Shown: piece after piece, positions 17,120-26,651 of the stretch
Position numbering within the stretch: the stretch's first letter is position 1
How the letters are laid out: each line of letters starts with the position of its first letter
Source: Planctomycetaceae bacterium
GTDB taxonomy: Bacteria > Planctomycetota > Planctomycetia > Planctomycetales > Planctomycetaceae
DNA length: 64,000 bases
Assembly (NCBI GenBank): GCA_002726205.1
Contig: PBSL01000016.1
Coordinates: 40,673-104,672, forward strand
Direction of reading: 5' to 3'
Notes under the pieces: generated by a model
Database searches by the model: none
Told to the model about the DNA's origin: nothing
What the model saw: the letters and a program-made list of their open reading frames with translations, nothing else
Position numbers and translations under genes: made by a program

Positions 17120-19543
17120 ATGAAACACTCACGCCTCTTGCTGCTGGCGATTCTGCTGGGTTCGATCTTCGGGCCAGTTCCCCATGCCCGGTCGTGGGCC
17201 GGGAAACTCGTGGCAACCTGCTCGCTGCCCTTGAGTGTGACCTCGGCTTTGCCGCTGCCCAACACGCCGATGTCTCCGCTGATCGATTTCAAGTCGATCA
17301 TCCAGCGCGAGAACCTCGGGGGGGTGCTCGACCCCAATTCGATTCATGTCGTTGATGCCGAGACCGGCAAGCCGGTGGCTCACTCGCTGAGTGAACACTT
17401 TGCCTATGGAGACGTGGGAGAAGTCCAGTGGGTTATCAAGAACCCGGCCCACAAACGCTACGAGATCCGTTTCGCGACGGTCACCGGTCGCCCCCCGCTG
17501 CTGCCACGTCGACAGGCACCGCTGATCGGTGTCGGCGATCTGCTGCGGTACAACGCAAACGCCCCCCGGCCGTTTCCCACGATCGGCCGGGGAATCTGTC
17601 GCCTGGTCGACTTGACCGGTGACGGCAAACGCGACTTCGTCGGCTGCGGCGGCTATGCCTACGCACCGGGCTGGCCGTTTGGAGGCATCTTCTGTTTTCC
17701 GCGGGTGGGAGAAACCCATCGATTCACGTTTGGCGACATGGTCCGCGTTCGTTTCCTGAAATCCGCCGACGCGACGACGTTCAGCAACTTCAGCCACGGC
17801 TACAAGCACGCGGATGTGGCCGACCTCAATCGAGACGGGCTCCCCGACCTGGTCTTCACCGCCATGTTCAGCCGCAAGGCCGCAAGACGGTGGAGCGAAT
17901 TCAAGGACGGGCACAAGTACATCTCGATCTACCTCAACTCGGGTAAACGCGACGGCGGCGGCATGCCCCGGTTCGTGCTCACCGATCGACTGGTACACCC
18001 CAAGGACTGGTGGGGGCCGGTGAGGGCCGTGGATCTTGATCGGGATGGAGCCGTCGACTTCGTGCTGGGTTCGATGTTCCGGGGTGAGCAACAGCCGGCT
18101 GACAACAGCGGTTATTTTCTCCGCAACATCAACCCCAGGGGCTGGCCGATCCAACTGGCCAAGCCGCAGAAACTCGACCTGCTGAAGCGCCCGTGCTTTT
18201 ACGATGTCGACGGTGACGGCAAGCTGGACTGCGTCGGCCTGGTGATCGATCCCGAACTGGACGACGGGCATTTCAACCCGAACGCACGGCACCTTTGCTC
18301 GGTGGCCTGGCGCAGAAACCTGGGAGGCCGGGTTCCTCGATTCAGCCCGCCGCAACCGCTGGATGGAGTGGACGCAAAATACTGCACCTTCACGGCTGCC
18401 GTGAATGAGGGTCCGCACCGCGGCCTGCTCATCAGCCATGACTACGGATTCTATTCCACCTTCTTTCGCCAGGCCGACACTGCCAAACAGCCAGGAGCCC
18501 GCAAGGAAAAACCCGGGCCCCGATTCCAGCCGACCTCGCTGGTCAGTGATTCGGCAAGACTCTTTGGTGAAACCAACGGTTGTTTTCCCTGCGACTGGGA
18601 TGGCGACGGCGATTGGGACATTCTCTCGGGCAGTTGTTTTGGCTGGGTGCGGGTTCAGCGGAACACGGGAACCAACAAGTTGCCGGTCTTCGATCCGCCG
18701 CAACGGATCCTCGCCGACGGCAAGCCGATGCACTTCATTCTCAGCGGGACGTTTCCCGACTTGAAGAACTACGGTCACAACCTCGGCTATGCGCTGCCCG
18801 TCTCCATCGACTGGGACGGCGACGGGCTGCCTGACCTGATGTTGCCGAACCTGTCGAATCGAATCTTCTGGTACAAGAACATCGGCACGCGTCGAAAACC
18901 CCGGTTCGGTCGACGCCGCCAGGTCATTTGCGACGGCTACCCGGAAACAAGCCAGACCCTCAAGACCGCCGCCAGGACGCTGATGACCGTCGGCGGCAAG
19001 TCTCCATTTGATCCGACCCAACCTTTTCAGTGGCGAGCACGGGGCGCGTTCGGCGACCTGACCGGCGACGGCCTGCCCGATATCATTACCTCCGACGAAC
19101 ACAAGACGACCGCATTGTTTGTTCAATACCGTGACGCGACGGGTCAGCGGCGACTTCGCAAGGTCGGTCCGGTGAAGGCCGCCAACGGCGAGGCCATCAA
19201 GAGTCCTTATCCACAGTACGTCCTTGTCGACTGGGACAGCGACGGGCTGCTCGACCTGATCTACCGCCACAACCCCGCCTACACCAGTGAACCCGCCCTG
19301 GCTCGCAACATTGGAACAAGGACGAATCCCAGGTTTGACACACCCGTGATGCTTCGCTGCTACGGCAAACGCGCCGAGGATCCCGCCGGGCACCTGTACT
19401 ACGGCATCCGGGACATGGATGACGACGGCAAACCGGACATGATCATCAACATGGACATCGGAACCTACGCTTTCTATCGCCACGCGGTCTTCCAGATGAA
19501 GCAGCATCCAGCCCACCGCCTCGGGAAACTCCGCCAGCGGTAG
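17120..19543 (+). CDS. Secreted FG-GAP/VCBS repeat protein
   Basis: An 807-residue exported protein with a signal peptide at about residues 1-24. It carries nine calcium-type loops of the form D-x-[DNT]-x-DG-x-x-D spread over its length: DLTGDGKRD, DLNRDGLPD, DLDRDGAVD, DVDGDGKLD, DWDGDGDWD, DWDGDGLPD, DLTGDGLPD, DWDSDGLLD and DMDDDGKPD. These are FG-GAP/VCBS propeller repeats as in integrin alpha chains, so an extracellular or cell-surface propeller binding Ca2+ is likely. No enzymatic domain is seen. A 795-codon antisense frame is a shadow. It is followed by a secreted esterase after 68 bases. Confidence 0.88.
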   Translation: MKHSRLLLLAILLGSIFGPVPHARSWAGKLVATCSLPLSVTSALPLPNTPMSPLIDFKSIIQRENLGGVLDPNSIHVVDAETGKPVAHSLSEHFAYGDVGEVQWVIKNPAHKRYEIRFATVTGRPPLLPRRQAPLIGVGDLLRYNANAPRPFPTIGRGICRLVDLTGDGKRDFVGCGGYAYAPGWPFGGIFCFPRVGETHRFTFGDMVRVRFLKSADATTFSNFSHGYKHADVADLNRDGLPDLVFTAMFSRKAARRWSEFKDGHKYISIYLNSGKRDGGGMPRFVLTDRLVHPKDWWGPVRAVDLDRDGAVDFVLGSMFRGEQQPADNSGYFLRNINPRGWPIQLAKPQKLDLLKRPCFYDVDGDGKLDCVGLVIDPELDDGHFNPNARHLCSVAWRRNLGGRVPRFSPPQPLDGVDAKYCTFTAAVNEGPHRGLLISHDYGFYSTFFRQADTAKQPGARKEKPGPRFQPTSLVSDSARLFGETNGCFPCDWDGDGDWDILSGSCFGWVRVQRNTGTNKLPVFDPPQRILADGKPMHFILSGTFPDLKNYGHNLGYALPVSIDWDGDGLPDLMLPNLSNRIFWYKNIGTRRKPRFGRRRQVICDGYPETSQTLKTAARTLMTVGGKSPFDPTQPFQWRARGAFGDLTGDGLPDIITSDEHKTTALFVQYRDATGQRRLRKVGPVKAANGEAIKSPYPQYVLVDWDSDGLLDLIYRHNPAYTSEPALARNIGTRTNPRFDTPVMLRCYGKRAEDPAGHLYYGIRDMDDDGKPDMIINMDIGTYAFYRHAVFQMKQHPAHRLGKLRQR

Positions 19544-19611
19544 GCCGATTCGAATCCTGGAGACGGAATCATGACCGCATCAGTCCACCTGCAAGAACCC
19601 GGGAGCCATTC

Positions 19612-20463
19612 ATGACCGGTCGTCACGTGCTGCCGTGGATCATGTGGCTGGTGCTTCAGGCGGGGGGCCTGCCAGCCGAGGAGCCGAAGGTTCCGGTGGG
19701 CCGGATCGTGCAACGCAGTTACGACTTCCGCGAAGCCAGCAAAAAGATGAAGTATTCGCTCTACCTGCCGAGAAGCTACACCAGCGACAAGGCTTTCCCG
19801 CTGGTCGTGGCACTGCACGGCCTGGGAAGCAGCGACCGCGAGATCATTCGCTATCCCCGGTTCACCCGCAACGCGGAAAAACACGGTTACATCATCGTGG
19901 CTCCGATGGGGTACAACTCGCGCGGCTGGTACGGCATGCGGGGCCGCGGTGGTGGTGGTCGCCGTGATCCCAAGAACCTCGGCGAACTCAGCGAAAAGGA
20001 CGTGATGAATGTGCTGGCGATCGTGCGAAAGGAATTCACGATCGACAACGACCGCATCTACCTGATGGGGCACTCGATGGGTGGCGGGGGTACGTTGCAC
20101 CTGGGCATCAAGTACCCCAGGATCTGGGCCGCGCTGGCGCCACTGGCACCCGCCTGCCCCCGAAGCACCGCGGGACTCAAGAAGATTCCCGACATGCCCG
20201 TCATTGTCGTCCAGGGCGACAAGGATTTCCTGGTCTACGGAACCCGCCGCTGGGTCGCTGCAATGAAGCGGCTGAAGATGGAGTGCAAGTACATCGAGGT
20301 CAAAGGGGGAGGCCATGTTGACGTGGCCTACCGCTATTTCCCCCAGTTGTTCGACTTCTTCAACACCCACACCCGCAAGACGCGGAAAAAGACCGGGCCG
20401 GCAGTCAGTCCCAAGTCCCCACCCGGAAAACCAGCTGAAGACAAGGACACCGACGACTGCTGA
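19612..20463 (+). CDS. Secreted alpha/beta-hydrolase (feruloyl esterase/PHB depolymerase-like)
   Basis: A 283-residue exported esterase. A signal peptide ends near residue 23 (PAEEP). The fold is marked by FPLVVALHGLGSSDREI (about 62-78), the nucleophile elbow GHSMGGGG (about 159-166), a catalytic Asp in VVQGDKDFLV (about 202-211) and His in GGGHVDVAY (about 231-239). The family includes PHB depolymerase and feruloyl/acetyl xylan esterases, so a polysaccharide ester is a plausible substrate. The tail is charged and proline-rich. A GGGAG-type ribosome site lies just before ATG 19612. It converges with the SGNH gene, with 18 bases between stops. Confidence 0.87.
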   Translation: MTGRHVLPWIMWLVLQAGGLPAEEPKVPVGRIVQRSYDFREASKKMKYSLYLPRSYTSDKAFPLVVALHGLGSSDREIIRYPRFTRNAEKHGYIIVAPMGYNSRGWYGMRGRGGGGRRDPKNLGELSEKDVMNVLAIVRKEFTIDNDRIYLMGHSMGGGGTLHLGIKYPRIWAALAPLAPACPRSTAGLKKIPDMPVIVVQGDKDFLVYGTRRWVAAMKRLKMECKYIEVKGGGHVDVAYRYFPQLFDFFNTHTRKTRKKTGPAVSPKSPPGKPAEDKDTDDC

Positions 20464-20481
20464 CAGCCCCGGACCAACCCA

Positions 20482-21621
20482 TCACCTGCCAACGGCCGGC
20501 AGCGCCTTCGACCGGGCAAGCCATTCGTCGATCGCACCAGCGGCCAGGTCATGGCCTGTCTTGTTGAAGTGCCCCTTTCCCTTCAGAAACAGTCTCTGCG
20601 AGAGCAACCCTGAATCTCGATCGGGAGCAGCCGCACGGAAGACCGGCAGCAGCGAAAGATAGGGAATCCCGGCGCGGCGACAGACAGCCGCCAGTCGCGT
20701 GTCGGGATAATCCTCCTCCATCCGTGAACCCGATCCGGCCTGCTCCCTGAGCCGCTGGAACTGGTCGCGATAGACCTGCGCCGAAGCGGGAATCGATACG
20801 ACCAACAACGCGACGCCGTCGCGAGATGTCTCGGCCCGGAACTGCTCGAGAATCCTCGCCGTCAATTCCCAGGCTCGCTGAAACCGCGGACCGGAAGCGG
20901 CATCGTAGACGCGGTGCCGGAGTTCCAGCGGCTGAACCCCTCGACGCACCTGTTTGACGAACCGGTTGACGACGTGTTTCTGCCAGTCATAGAAACGGCT
21001 GTAACGGTTCAGGACCTGCGAACTACGGCGTTGCGCCGCGGTGACCCCGACGGTTTCCAGCTGCCCGTCGCCGGCAATCCGGCAACGCAGGATCGGGTTG
21101 CTCGAAAGTTCGCTACTGTTGTCGGTGACATCCGACGAGGTGCCAAAACAGATCAGCACCGCGTCCGGGCCGTACCCCGACGCCAGCTTGCGATAGGCCA
21201 CCAGTTGCTGTCCCGTGCTCGAGCCCCCGACCCCGAAGTTCATCGCCTCCCAGCGCAAGCCCTGGCGACGGTTGAGCAGCTTCTCGAGCCGCGACACCAG
21301 GATCTGGTCCCGGGGCAGCGCATTGGCGGCAATGAAGGAATCACCGAAAACGACGAGCCGCCCAACGCCGTCCGGCTTCTCCCGGTCCCATTCGTCATCC
21401 CGAAATCCCTGCGTGTTGGTCTGCAATCGGACCACCCGGTCAGATTCAGCGTCATACCTGTGGCGATCCAGCGAACGCTCGAACCGCACCCCGATCACCT
21501 CGTCCCGTTCGATGACCGACTCGGGAACGGTCGAGAAGAACCGGGTGCACGCCTCGAGCACCAGCAGCACGCCGGCCAGCGTCACCAGCCACTCGGCGGT
21601 CGTTCGAAGTTTCAGGATCAT
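20482..21621 (-). CDS. SGNH/GDSL-type hydrolase with N-terminal membrane anchor
   Basis: A 379-residue protein with one N-terminal hydrophobic segment (about 11-30), then a SGNH domain. Block I is VVFGDSFIA (about 89-97), block II is NFGVGGSSTGQ, and block V is GHFNKTGH near the C-terminus, where N/D-x-x-H supplies the catalytic His. Block III reads CFGTSSD rather than GxND, so the oxyanion-hole Asn is not obvious. The 69-base spacing after the MBOAT gene on the same strand matches AlgI/AlgX-like or DltB/DltD-like pairs in which an acyl group is carried across the membrane to a polysaccharide. Likely role: O-acetylation of an exported glycan (inference). Confidence 0.82.
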   Translation of the reverse strand: MILKLRTTAEWLVTLAGVLLVLEACTRFFSTVPESVIERDEVIGVRFERSLDRHRYDAESDRVVRLQTNTQGFRDDEWDREKPDGVGRLVVFGDSFIAANALPRDQILVSRLEKLLNRRQGLRWEAMNFGVGGSSTGQQLVAYRKLASGYGPDAVLICFGTSSDVTDNSSELSSNPILRCRIAGDGQLETVGVTAAQRRSSQVLNRYSRFYDWQKHVVNRFVKQVRRGVQPLELRHRVYDAASGPRFQRAWELTARILEQFRAETSRDGVALLVVSIPASAQVYRDQFQRLREQAGSGSRMEEDYPDTRLAAVCRRAGIPYLSLLPVFRAAAPDRDSGLLSQRLFLKGKGHFNKTGHDLAAGAIDEWLARSKALPAVGR

Positions 21622-21690
21622 CAGTCGGGGGGCCTGGTCAGGAAACAGGTCACGGGCGAAACCCGAAACGGGATGGGCACCTGGACAAAA

Positions 21691-23169
21691 CTAGAACTGA
21701 AAATAGATGAAGGGATTCGCGTCGCCACGGCCGCCGTATTCGATCACGAACCAGGCCAGTGCCGAATAAACCGACCATCGCAACGGCCGGGGCCATCCGG
21801 GAAAATCGACCGGGTGAGGCTTGTGGCGGCTGAGCCACTCGATGACCAGGAACACGACCAGCAGATGGGTGATCCCGAACAGCGGCCCACGGCCCTGGTA
21901 CTCGAGCACCAGCTCCCGGTACCCTTCGGCGACGTGGATCTCGGTGGCAATCTTTTTCCAGACCAGCCAGGCATCTGCCAGGCTGTCGGCGCGAAAGAAC
22001 ACCCAGAAGGCACACACGAGGGTGAAAACCAGGATCATCCGCAACAGCACGACCGGCGCGGGTACCAGCCGCGTGCCGCCGGGATGGTCGATCGAGACCT
22101 TCTCGGGCGGTCGTGGCAGGGCGACCAGGCTGACACCGTGCAGGCCACCCCAGGCGACAAACCGCCAGGCGGCCCCGTGCCACAGGCCGCTGACCAGAAA
22201 TGTCACCACCGCATTGCGCCAGGTCTGCATCCGCCGGCCCCGGTTGCCTCCCAGCGCGATGTACACGTAATCGCGAAACCAGGTCGAGAGACTGATGTGC
22301 CACCGCTGCCAGAACTCGACGATGCTCTGTGAAAAATACGGGTAGGCAAAGTTTCTCATCAACCCGATCCCGAACAGCCGGGCCGTGCCGATGGCGATAT
22401 CCGAGTAGCCACTGAAATCGCAGTAAATCTGGTAGGCAAACAGCACGGTGGCCACCATCAGCCGTGGCCCGCCAGCCGTTTCGGGGGAGGCGAAGGCCGC
22501 CGCGACCGGCCCGGCCAGCGAATCGGCGATCACGACCTTCTTGAAGAGCCCCCACAACATCTGGCGCAGTCCTTCCCCGAAGGCCCCGCGGTCCCAGCAG
22601 CGCGGTTGTTGAAACTGGGGCAGCAATCGCGACGCCCGCTCGATCGGTCCGGCAACCAGTTGTGGGAAGAACGAGACGAAGGCGAGGTAATCGACCAGGT
22701 TTCGCGTCGGCTGCAGCCGGCCGCGGTAGATGTCGATCGTGTAGCTGAGTGTCTGGAACGTGTAGAAGCTGATCCCGACCGGGAGAATGATCTCCAGTGT
22801 CAGCGCACCGGGCGACCAGCCCAGCAACGTGGCAGCGGCCTGGAACGAATCGACGAAGAACCCGAAGTACTTGAAGACGCCCAGCAATCCCAGGTTGGCG
22901 GCCAGGCTCAGTGCCAGCAGCAGGCGGCGGCGGCGAAATCCGGTCCCGGTTTCGCTGTCCGGGGCTGACCGACCCAGGGCCAGGCCGAGACCGTAATCGA
23001 CCAGGCTGGAGGTCAGCATCAACACGCAAAACCGCGCGTCCCACCAGCCGTAGAAGACGTAACTGGCACAAACCAGCAGCAGATTCTGCCACTCGCGTCG
23101 CCGCAGGCACCAGTAGATGGCCCAGACGACCGGCAGAAATACCAGGAACGCAACACTCGTAAACGACAT
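21691..23169 (-). CDS. MBOAT-family membrane O-acyltransferase (AlgI/DltB-like)
   Basis: A 492-residue multi-pass membrane protein starting at ATG 23169 (MSFTSVAFLVFLPVVWAIYW). Family landmarks are FKYFGFF (about 119-125), LPVGISFYTFQTLSYTIDIYRG, FVSFFPQLVAGPIERA, YQIYCDFSGYSDIAIG, EFWQRWHISLSTWFRDYVYIALGGNR and the catalytic-His region FLVSGLWHGAAWRF. It transfers acyl groups, typically acetyl, to periplasmic polysaccharide with help from an SGNH partner, which is the next gene downstream. The open frame extends to 23400, but the sequence upstream of 23169 has no MBOAT character. Confidence 0.93.
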   Translation of the reverse strand: MSFTSVAFLVFLPVVWAIYWCLRRREWQNLLLVCASYVFYGWWDARFCVLMLTSSLVDYGLGLALGRSAPDSETGTGFRRRRLLLALSLAANLGLLGVFKYFGFFVDSFQAAATLLGWSPGALTLEIILPVGISFYTFQTLSYTIDIYRGRLQPTRNLVDYLAFVSFFPQLVAGPIERASRLLPQFQQPRCWDRGAFGEGLRQMLWGLFKKVVIADSLAGPVAAAFASPETAGGPRLMVATVLFAYQIYCDFSGYSDIAIGTARLFGIGLMRNFAYPYFSQSIVEFWQRWHISLSTWFRDYVYIALGGNRGRRMQTWRNAVVTFLVSGLWHGAAWRFVAWGGLHGVSLVALPRPPEKVSIDHPGGTRLVPAPVVLLRMILVFTLVCAFWVFFRADSLADAWLVWKKIATEIHVAEGYRELVLEYQGRGPLFGITHLLVVFLVIEWLSRHKPHPVDFPGWPRPLRWSVYSALAWFVIEYGGRGDANPFIYFQF

Positions 23170-23305
23170 GCATCCTTGCCCGTACCAATACCGCCGGGAT
23201 CGTCCGAACAACACCCGGTCACGGGATTGGATTCGGTGATCCCGCGGTTCGTCGAATCTCCCCGGGGGAATATAACAGGAGATGCCGCAGGGGGATCCCC
23301 GGGTT

Positions 23306-24394
23306 CTATCGACCCAACGGATCCACGCGTCCGGTGAACGACGACAGCACGGCATCCCAGGCCAACGACGACGCCAGTTCCGCCACCTGTTTCCAGCCAC
23401 TTTCGTCGTCGTCGCGACCCACCTGGCCCGTCGTGACCGCGTAAAGCACGTCCCCGTCGATCAGTGTATGAAACGGCTGGATTGCCCGTGACATCGACGC
23501 GTGAACCTGCCGGGTCAATTGACTGAGTTGCCAGTCCCCGATTCGCTGGTTGGTGACCAGGAGCGAAAGCGTGGTGTTGCCACCTTCCGGTTTGGGGGTC
23601 CCGCGGCCCTGCGGTGGATCGGTCCATTTCCGGCGACGGCCGGCCTTGGTGTCCAGGTGTCCGCGAACCACCCGTCCCCGACGGTCGACGATTGCCCCGA
23701 CCGAGTTGACCACCGTGAACACGCCGACTTTGATCGGCCCCTTCCGACCGAAGGCCGCGCCCTGGCCGGCCAGTTCGCGCTTCGCCGCCGGTTCGAGCCA
23801 CTTGCCACAGGTGGCCGAGGCACCGGCACCGTGGGCACCCAGCGAAAAGCGGCCCGGCCGGGCTGCCTCGAGAGCGGCCTGCCCAAGTTCACGGTCGGGA
23901 TGGATCGTGGTCGGGCGGGCGCCGAAGTCATAGATGACCGCGCCCGAGACCAGGGCAATCCGTTCCCAGTGTGTCGAGTAGTCCTTCCGCTTCAGTAACC
24001 CGGTCGCCACACCGCCGACGGCTTCGAGCCCATAAATCGAGCCGCCGGTCAGGCAGATGGCATCAACCGGAGCCGCCCCCCGTCGCATCGCGTCGGTCCA
24101 GAACGTCGCCGGCGAGCCCCCGCGAATGTCGACCACCCCGGTGGCCCGGCCGGGGAAATGAAACACCGTGCAGCCGGTCGGCCCGTCGGGATAGACCGCC
24201 GAACCGATCCGCAAGCCGGGCAGGTCGAACTCCAGCACGTGGTCTCCTGGCGTCGTGTCCGGCTGCCGACGGCGGACCGGTGCCGCGGCGTCGACGCCCC
24301 CGGCCAGCGCGGCCAGTCCCACGCCCGTGCCTCCCGCGGTCGCCAGGAGCTGACGTCTTGAAAGTGAATTCTCTTCGTCGCGCGGGTTCAGCAT
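23306..24394 (-). CDS. P1 family peptidase (S58, DmpA/BapA-like) with Tat-type leader
   Basis: A 362-residue member of the self-processing DmpA/L-aminopeptidase-D-esterase family. The leader SRRQLLATAGGTGVGLAALAGG (about residues 12-33) is Tat-like. GLRIGSAVYPDGPTGCTVFHFP opens the mature domain. DAICLTGGSIYGLEAVGGVATGL and GPIKVGVFTVVNSVGA are conserved. The autoproteolysis site is in EGGNTTLSLLVTN (about 274-286), where a Thr becomes the N-terminal nucleophile of the beta subunit. Substrates are N-terminal amino acids or beta-peptides. The gene is upstream of the MBOAT gene by 136 bases. Confidence 0.88.
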   Translation of the reverse strand: MLNPRDEENSLSRRQLLATAGGTGVGLAALAGGVDAAAPVRRRQPDTTPGDHVLEFDLPGLRIGSAVYPDGPTGCTVFHFPGRATGVVDIRGGSPATFWTDAMRRGAAPVDAICLTGGSIYGLEAVGGVATGLLKRKDYSTHWERIALVSGAVIYDFGARPTTIHPDRELGQAALEAARPGRFSLGAHGAGASATCGKWLEPAAKRELAGQGAAFGRKGPIKVGVFTVVNSVGAIVDRRGRVVRGHLDTKAGRRRKWTDPPQGRGTPKPEGGNTTLSLLVTNQRIGDWQLSQLTRQVHASMSRAIQPFHTLIDGDVLYAVTTGQVGRDDDESGWKQVAELASSLAWDAVLSSFTGRVDPLGR

Positions 24395-24597
24395 CCGGAT
24401 GCCCCCTGTTGAAACGTTGCTGCCTCGGAACCGGCCGCCGACAGACCGGGATCCCTTCTCGGCGGGGCAAGTATAGCCAACAGCCCGAACCCAACGTCAC
24501 CCGTTCCGGTTCTTTCAGTAAACCGCGACTTGCACCGCCCCAAGCCGATTGGGACGATGAAGAGCCTGGGATTGCACGTTGTTGACCGGCCGTGTCC

Positions 24598-26049
24598 ATG
24601 ACCATCGCCTCTCAATTCACCCTCTGGACCAGCCTGGCATTGCTCGCGGTTGCCGACACGGGTCCGCTGATTGCCGCTGATGTTTTCGCCGGTACCGACT
24701 GGCGACAATTTCGCGGACCGGCAGCCTCGGGCGTCAGCGACGGGCATCCGCTGCCGACGGCCTGGGACGTGAAAAGTGGTGACGAACTGGCCTGGCAGGC
24801 ACGGATTCCCGGCCTGGGGCACGCGAGCCCGATCGTCACCGGCGGGAAGATCTTCGTGGTGACCGCTGTCAGTGGACGCGACAACGCGGGAGTCAAGGTC
24901 GGCATCTATGGCAACATCGACTCGGTCAACGACAACAGCCAACATGCCTGGCGGTTGTTGTGCCTGGAACGCGATTCCGGAAAGGTGGCCTGGGACCGCT
25001 GCCTGCACCGGGGAGTTCCACGGATCAAGCGGCACACCAAGGCAACCCACGCCAATGCCACCCCGGTCACCGACGGCCGCCGCATCGTGGTGTCACTGGG
25101 CTCGGAAGGCCTTCACTGCTACGACCTCGATGGTCGCCGCCTCTGGAAACAGGATCTCGGCCTGCTCGACTCGGGTTACTACAAGGTCCCCGCCGCCCAA
25201 TGGGGCTTCGGCAGTTCGCCGATTCTCTACGGGAACTCCGTCATCGTGCAGTGCGATGTCCAGCAGGGATCCTACCTGGCCGCCTTCGCACTGGATGACG
25301 GCCGCCAGCTGTGGGGGATTCCCCGGGACGAGGTGCCCACCTGGAGTACTCCTCTTCTCTGGCAAGGCAAACATCCGGCCCAGCTGGTCGTTGCCGGCTA
25401 CCGTCATTCCGGGGGTTATGATCCGGCCACCGGCCGGGAACTCTGGAGGCTTTCCGGCGGCGGAGACATTCCGGTCTGCACGCCGGTCCCGGCCGGTGAT
25501 CTCGTGATTCTCAGTTCGGCCCACGGTTCCATCCGTCCCCTGCGGGCGATCCGTGCCACCGCCCGTGGCGACATCACGCCCAGGGCCACCGACAAGCCGA
25601 CCGAGCACATCGCCTGGTCGTTGCCGCGCGACGGCATCTACATGCAGACACCGATTCTTTACGGCGGACTGTTGTATGCCTGTCGGCTCAACGGCGTGCT
25701 CAGTTGCTACGAACCCGAAACCGGAAAACGTATCTACCGCAGCCGTCTCGACGGCGGCGTCGGTTTTACCGCCTCGCCGGTCGCCGGTGACGGAAAGCTG
25801 TACTTCAGCAGCGAGGACGGCAAGATCTACGTCGTCGCGGCCGGACGAACCTTTCGGCTGCTGGAAACAAATCCGATCGGCCAGCAGTGCATGGCCACTC
25901 CGGCGATCTCGGGAGGCCTGCTGCTTGTCCGTGGCCAGGACCACCTGTTTGCCATCGGCACGCCCTGCAGTCGGCCGCGATCGACAACGGCAGCCCGCTC
26001 GCCTGCGACGCAGCGGCCGGCCAGGAAACTGGAATCGCCGGTCCCGTGA
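24598..26049 (+). CDS. Secreted PQQ-like (WD40-type) beta-propeller protein
   Basis: A 483-residue protein from ATG 24598; an in-frame GTG at 24592 would add two residues. A signal peptide is followed by DWRQFRGPAASGVSDGHPLPTAW, the typical opening of planctomycete PQQ-like propellers. Blades are marked by LCLERDSGKVAWDR, HCYDLDGRRLWKQD, AFALDDGRQLWGI, GYDPATGRELWRLSGG, SCYEPETGKRIYRS and GKLYFSSEDGKIYVVAAG. No dehydrogenase calcium/PQQ-site residues can be assigned, so it is more likely a scaffold than a quinoprotein enzyme. Its stop overlaps the next gene by four bases (GTGA), implying translational coupling to the membrane protein and then the cyanophycinase. Confidence 0.85.
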   Translation: MTIASQFTLWTSLALLAVADTGPLIAADVFAGTDWRQFRGPAASGVSDGHPLPTAWDVKSGDELAWQARIPGLGHASPIVTGGKIFVVTAVSGRDNAGVKVGIYGNIDSVNDNSQHAWRLLCLERDSGKVAWDRCLHRGVPRIKRHTKATHANATPVTDGRRIVVSLGSEGLHCYDLDGRRLWKQDLGLLDSGYYKVPAAQWGFGSSPILYGNSVIVQCDVQQGSYLAAFALDDGRQLWGIPRDEVPTWSTPLLWQGKHPAQLVVAGYRHSGGYDPATGRELWRLSGGGDIPVCTPVPAGDLVILSSAHGSIRPLRAIRATARGDITPRATDKPTEHIAWSLPRDGIYMQTPILYGGLLYACRLNGVLSCYEPETGKRIYRSRLDGGVGFTASPVAGDGKLYFSSEDGKIYVVAAGRTFRLLETNPIGQQCMATPAISGGLLLVRGQDHLFAIGTPCSRPRSTTAARSPATQRPARKLESPVP

Positions 26050-26651
26050 GCGAGGAACCCTTCGAAACCGCCACGGTGCCCAATGATCTGACCGCGATGC
26101 AGGATCGGCTGGCGAGTTGCCGTTCGGAAATCCAGCGGTTGACCGGGCTGAAACGACGCCGCTGGATCAACGGCTGCCGGGGCGGAATCGAGTTGAAGAC
26201 CCTTGTCCCCTGGTTGCGGTTTCGGGCGGCGATCGTCGATACCTTTTGGCGGACCTTTTCGTTGGTCGTTGGTTCGTCGTGCATGGTCGCCGTCGTGTTC
26301 ATTGTCACGCGAGAAACAGCGTTTCAGTTCCCGGTCGTGTTGCTTGCCGGGGTGACTGCGTTGAGCATGATCACGCTCCTGGTGTTCTGGCCTCCCGACA
26401 CAATTCTCGACCAACGACGCCTCGTGCTTTCACAGTCTGTCGCCTCGGCTGACAACGAACACCAGAATCTCTGCTCTCAGCTGGAGGTTCTCTACCGCCG
26501 CCACGACAGCGTGCAGCAACGATTGTCGATGATGATCCCCGGACCGTCGTCGGCTGCCAACGCTCTTGCAACCGATTCCTCCGACGCCGATCTCCTCACC
26601 GGCGTTGCCAATTCCCTCGAGATTCCGTCCGACAGCGAGACTCCATCATGA
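26046..26651 (+). CDS. Uncharacterised two-TM coiled-coil membrane protein
   Basis: A 201-residue protein of no family I recognise. It starts at GTG 26046 within a GTGA overlap with the propeller gene. Layout: an acidic N-terminus, a short coiled-coil candidate (about 16-42, TAMQDRLASCRSEIQRLTGL), two transmembrane helices (about 73-92 and 98-117) separated by a tight turn around FQFP, then a longer coiled-coil candidate (about 122-165). Its stop overlaps the cyanophycinase start by ATGA. Both termini should face the cytoplasm or both the periplasm. Its tight position suggests that it anchors or couples the two neighbouring exported proteins (inference). Confidence 0.65.
   Translation: MSEEPFETATVPNDLTAMQDRLASCRSEIQRLTGLKRRRWINGCRGGIELKTLVPWLRFRAAIVDTFWRTFSLVVGSSCMVAVVFIVTRETAFQFPVVLLAGVTALSMITLLVFWPPDTILDQRRLVLSQSVASADNEHQNLCSQLEVLYRRHDSVQQRLSMMIPGPSSAANALATDSSDADLLTGVANSLEIPSDSETPS

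Noticed and set aside
19207-19215. A perfect TTATCCACA (DnaA box consensus)
   Set aside because: A single site inside the FG-GAP coding sequence with no cluster; not an origin.
17129-19516. A 795-codon minus-strand open frame over the FG-GAP gene
   Set aside because: High-GC codon bias opens antisense frames; the plus-strand product has clear repeats and a signal peptide, the antisense has no motif.
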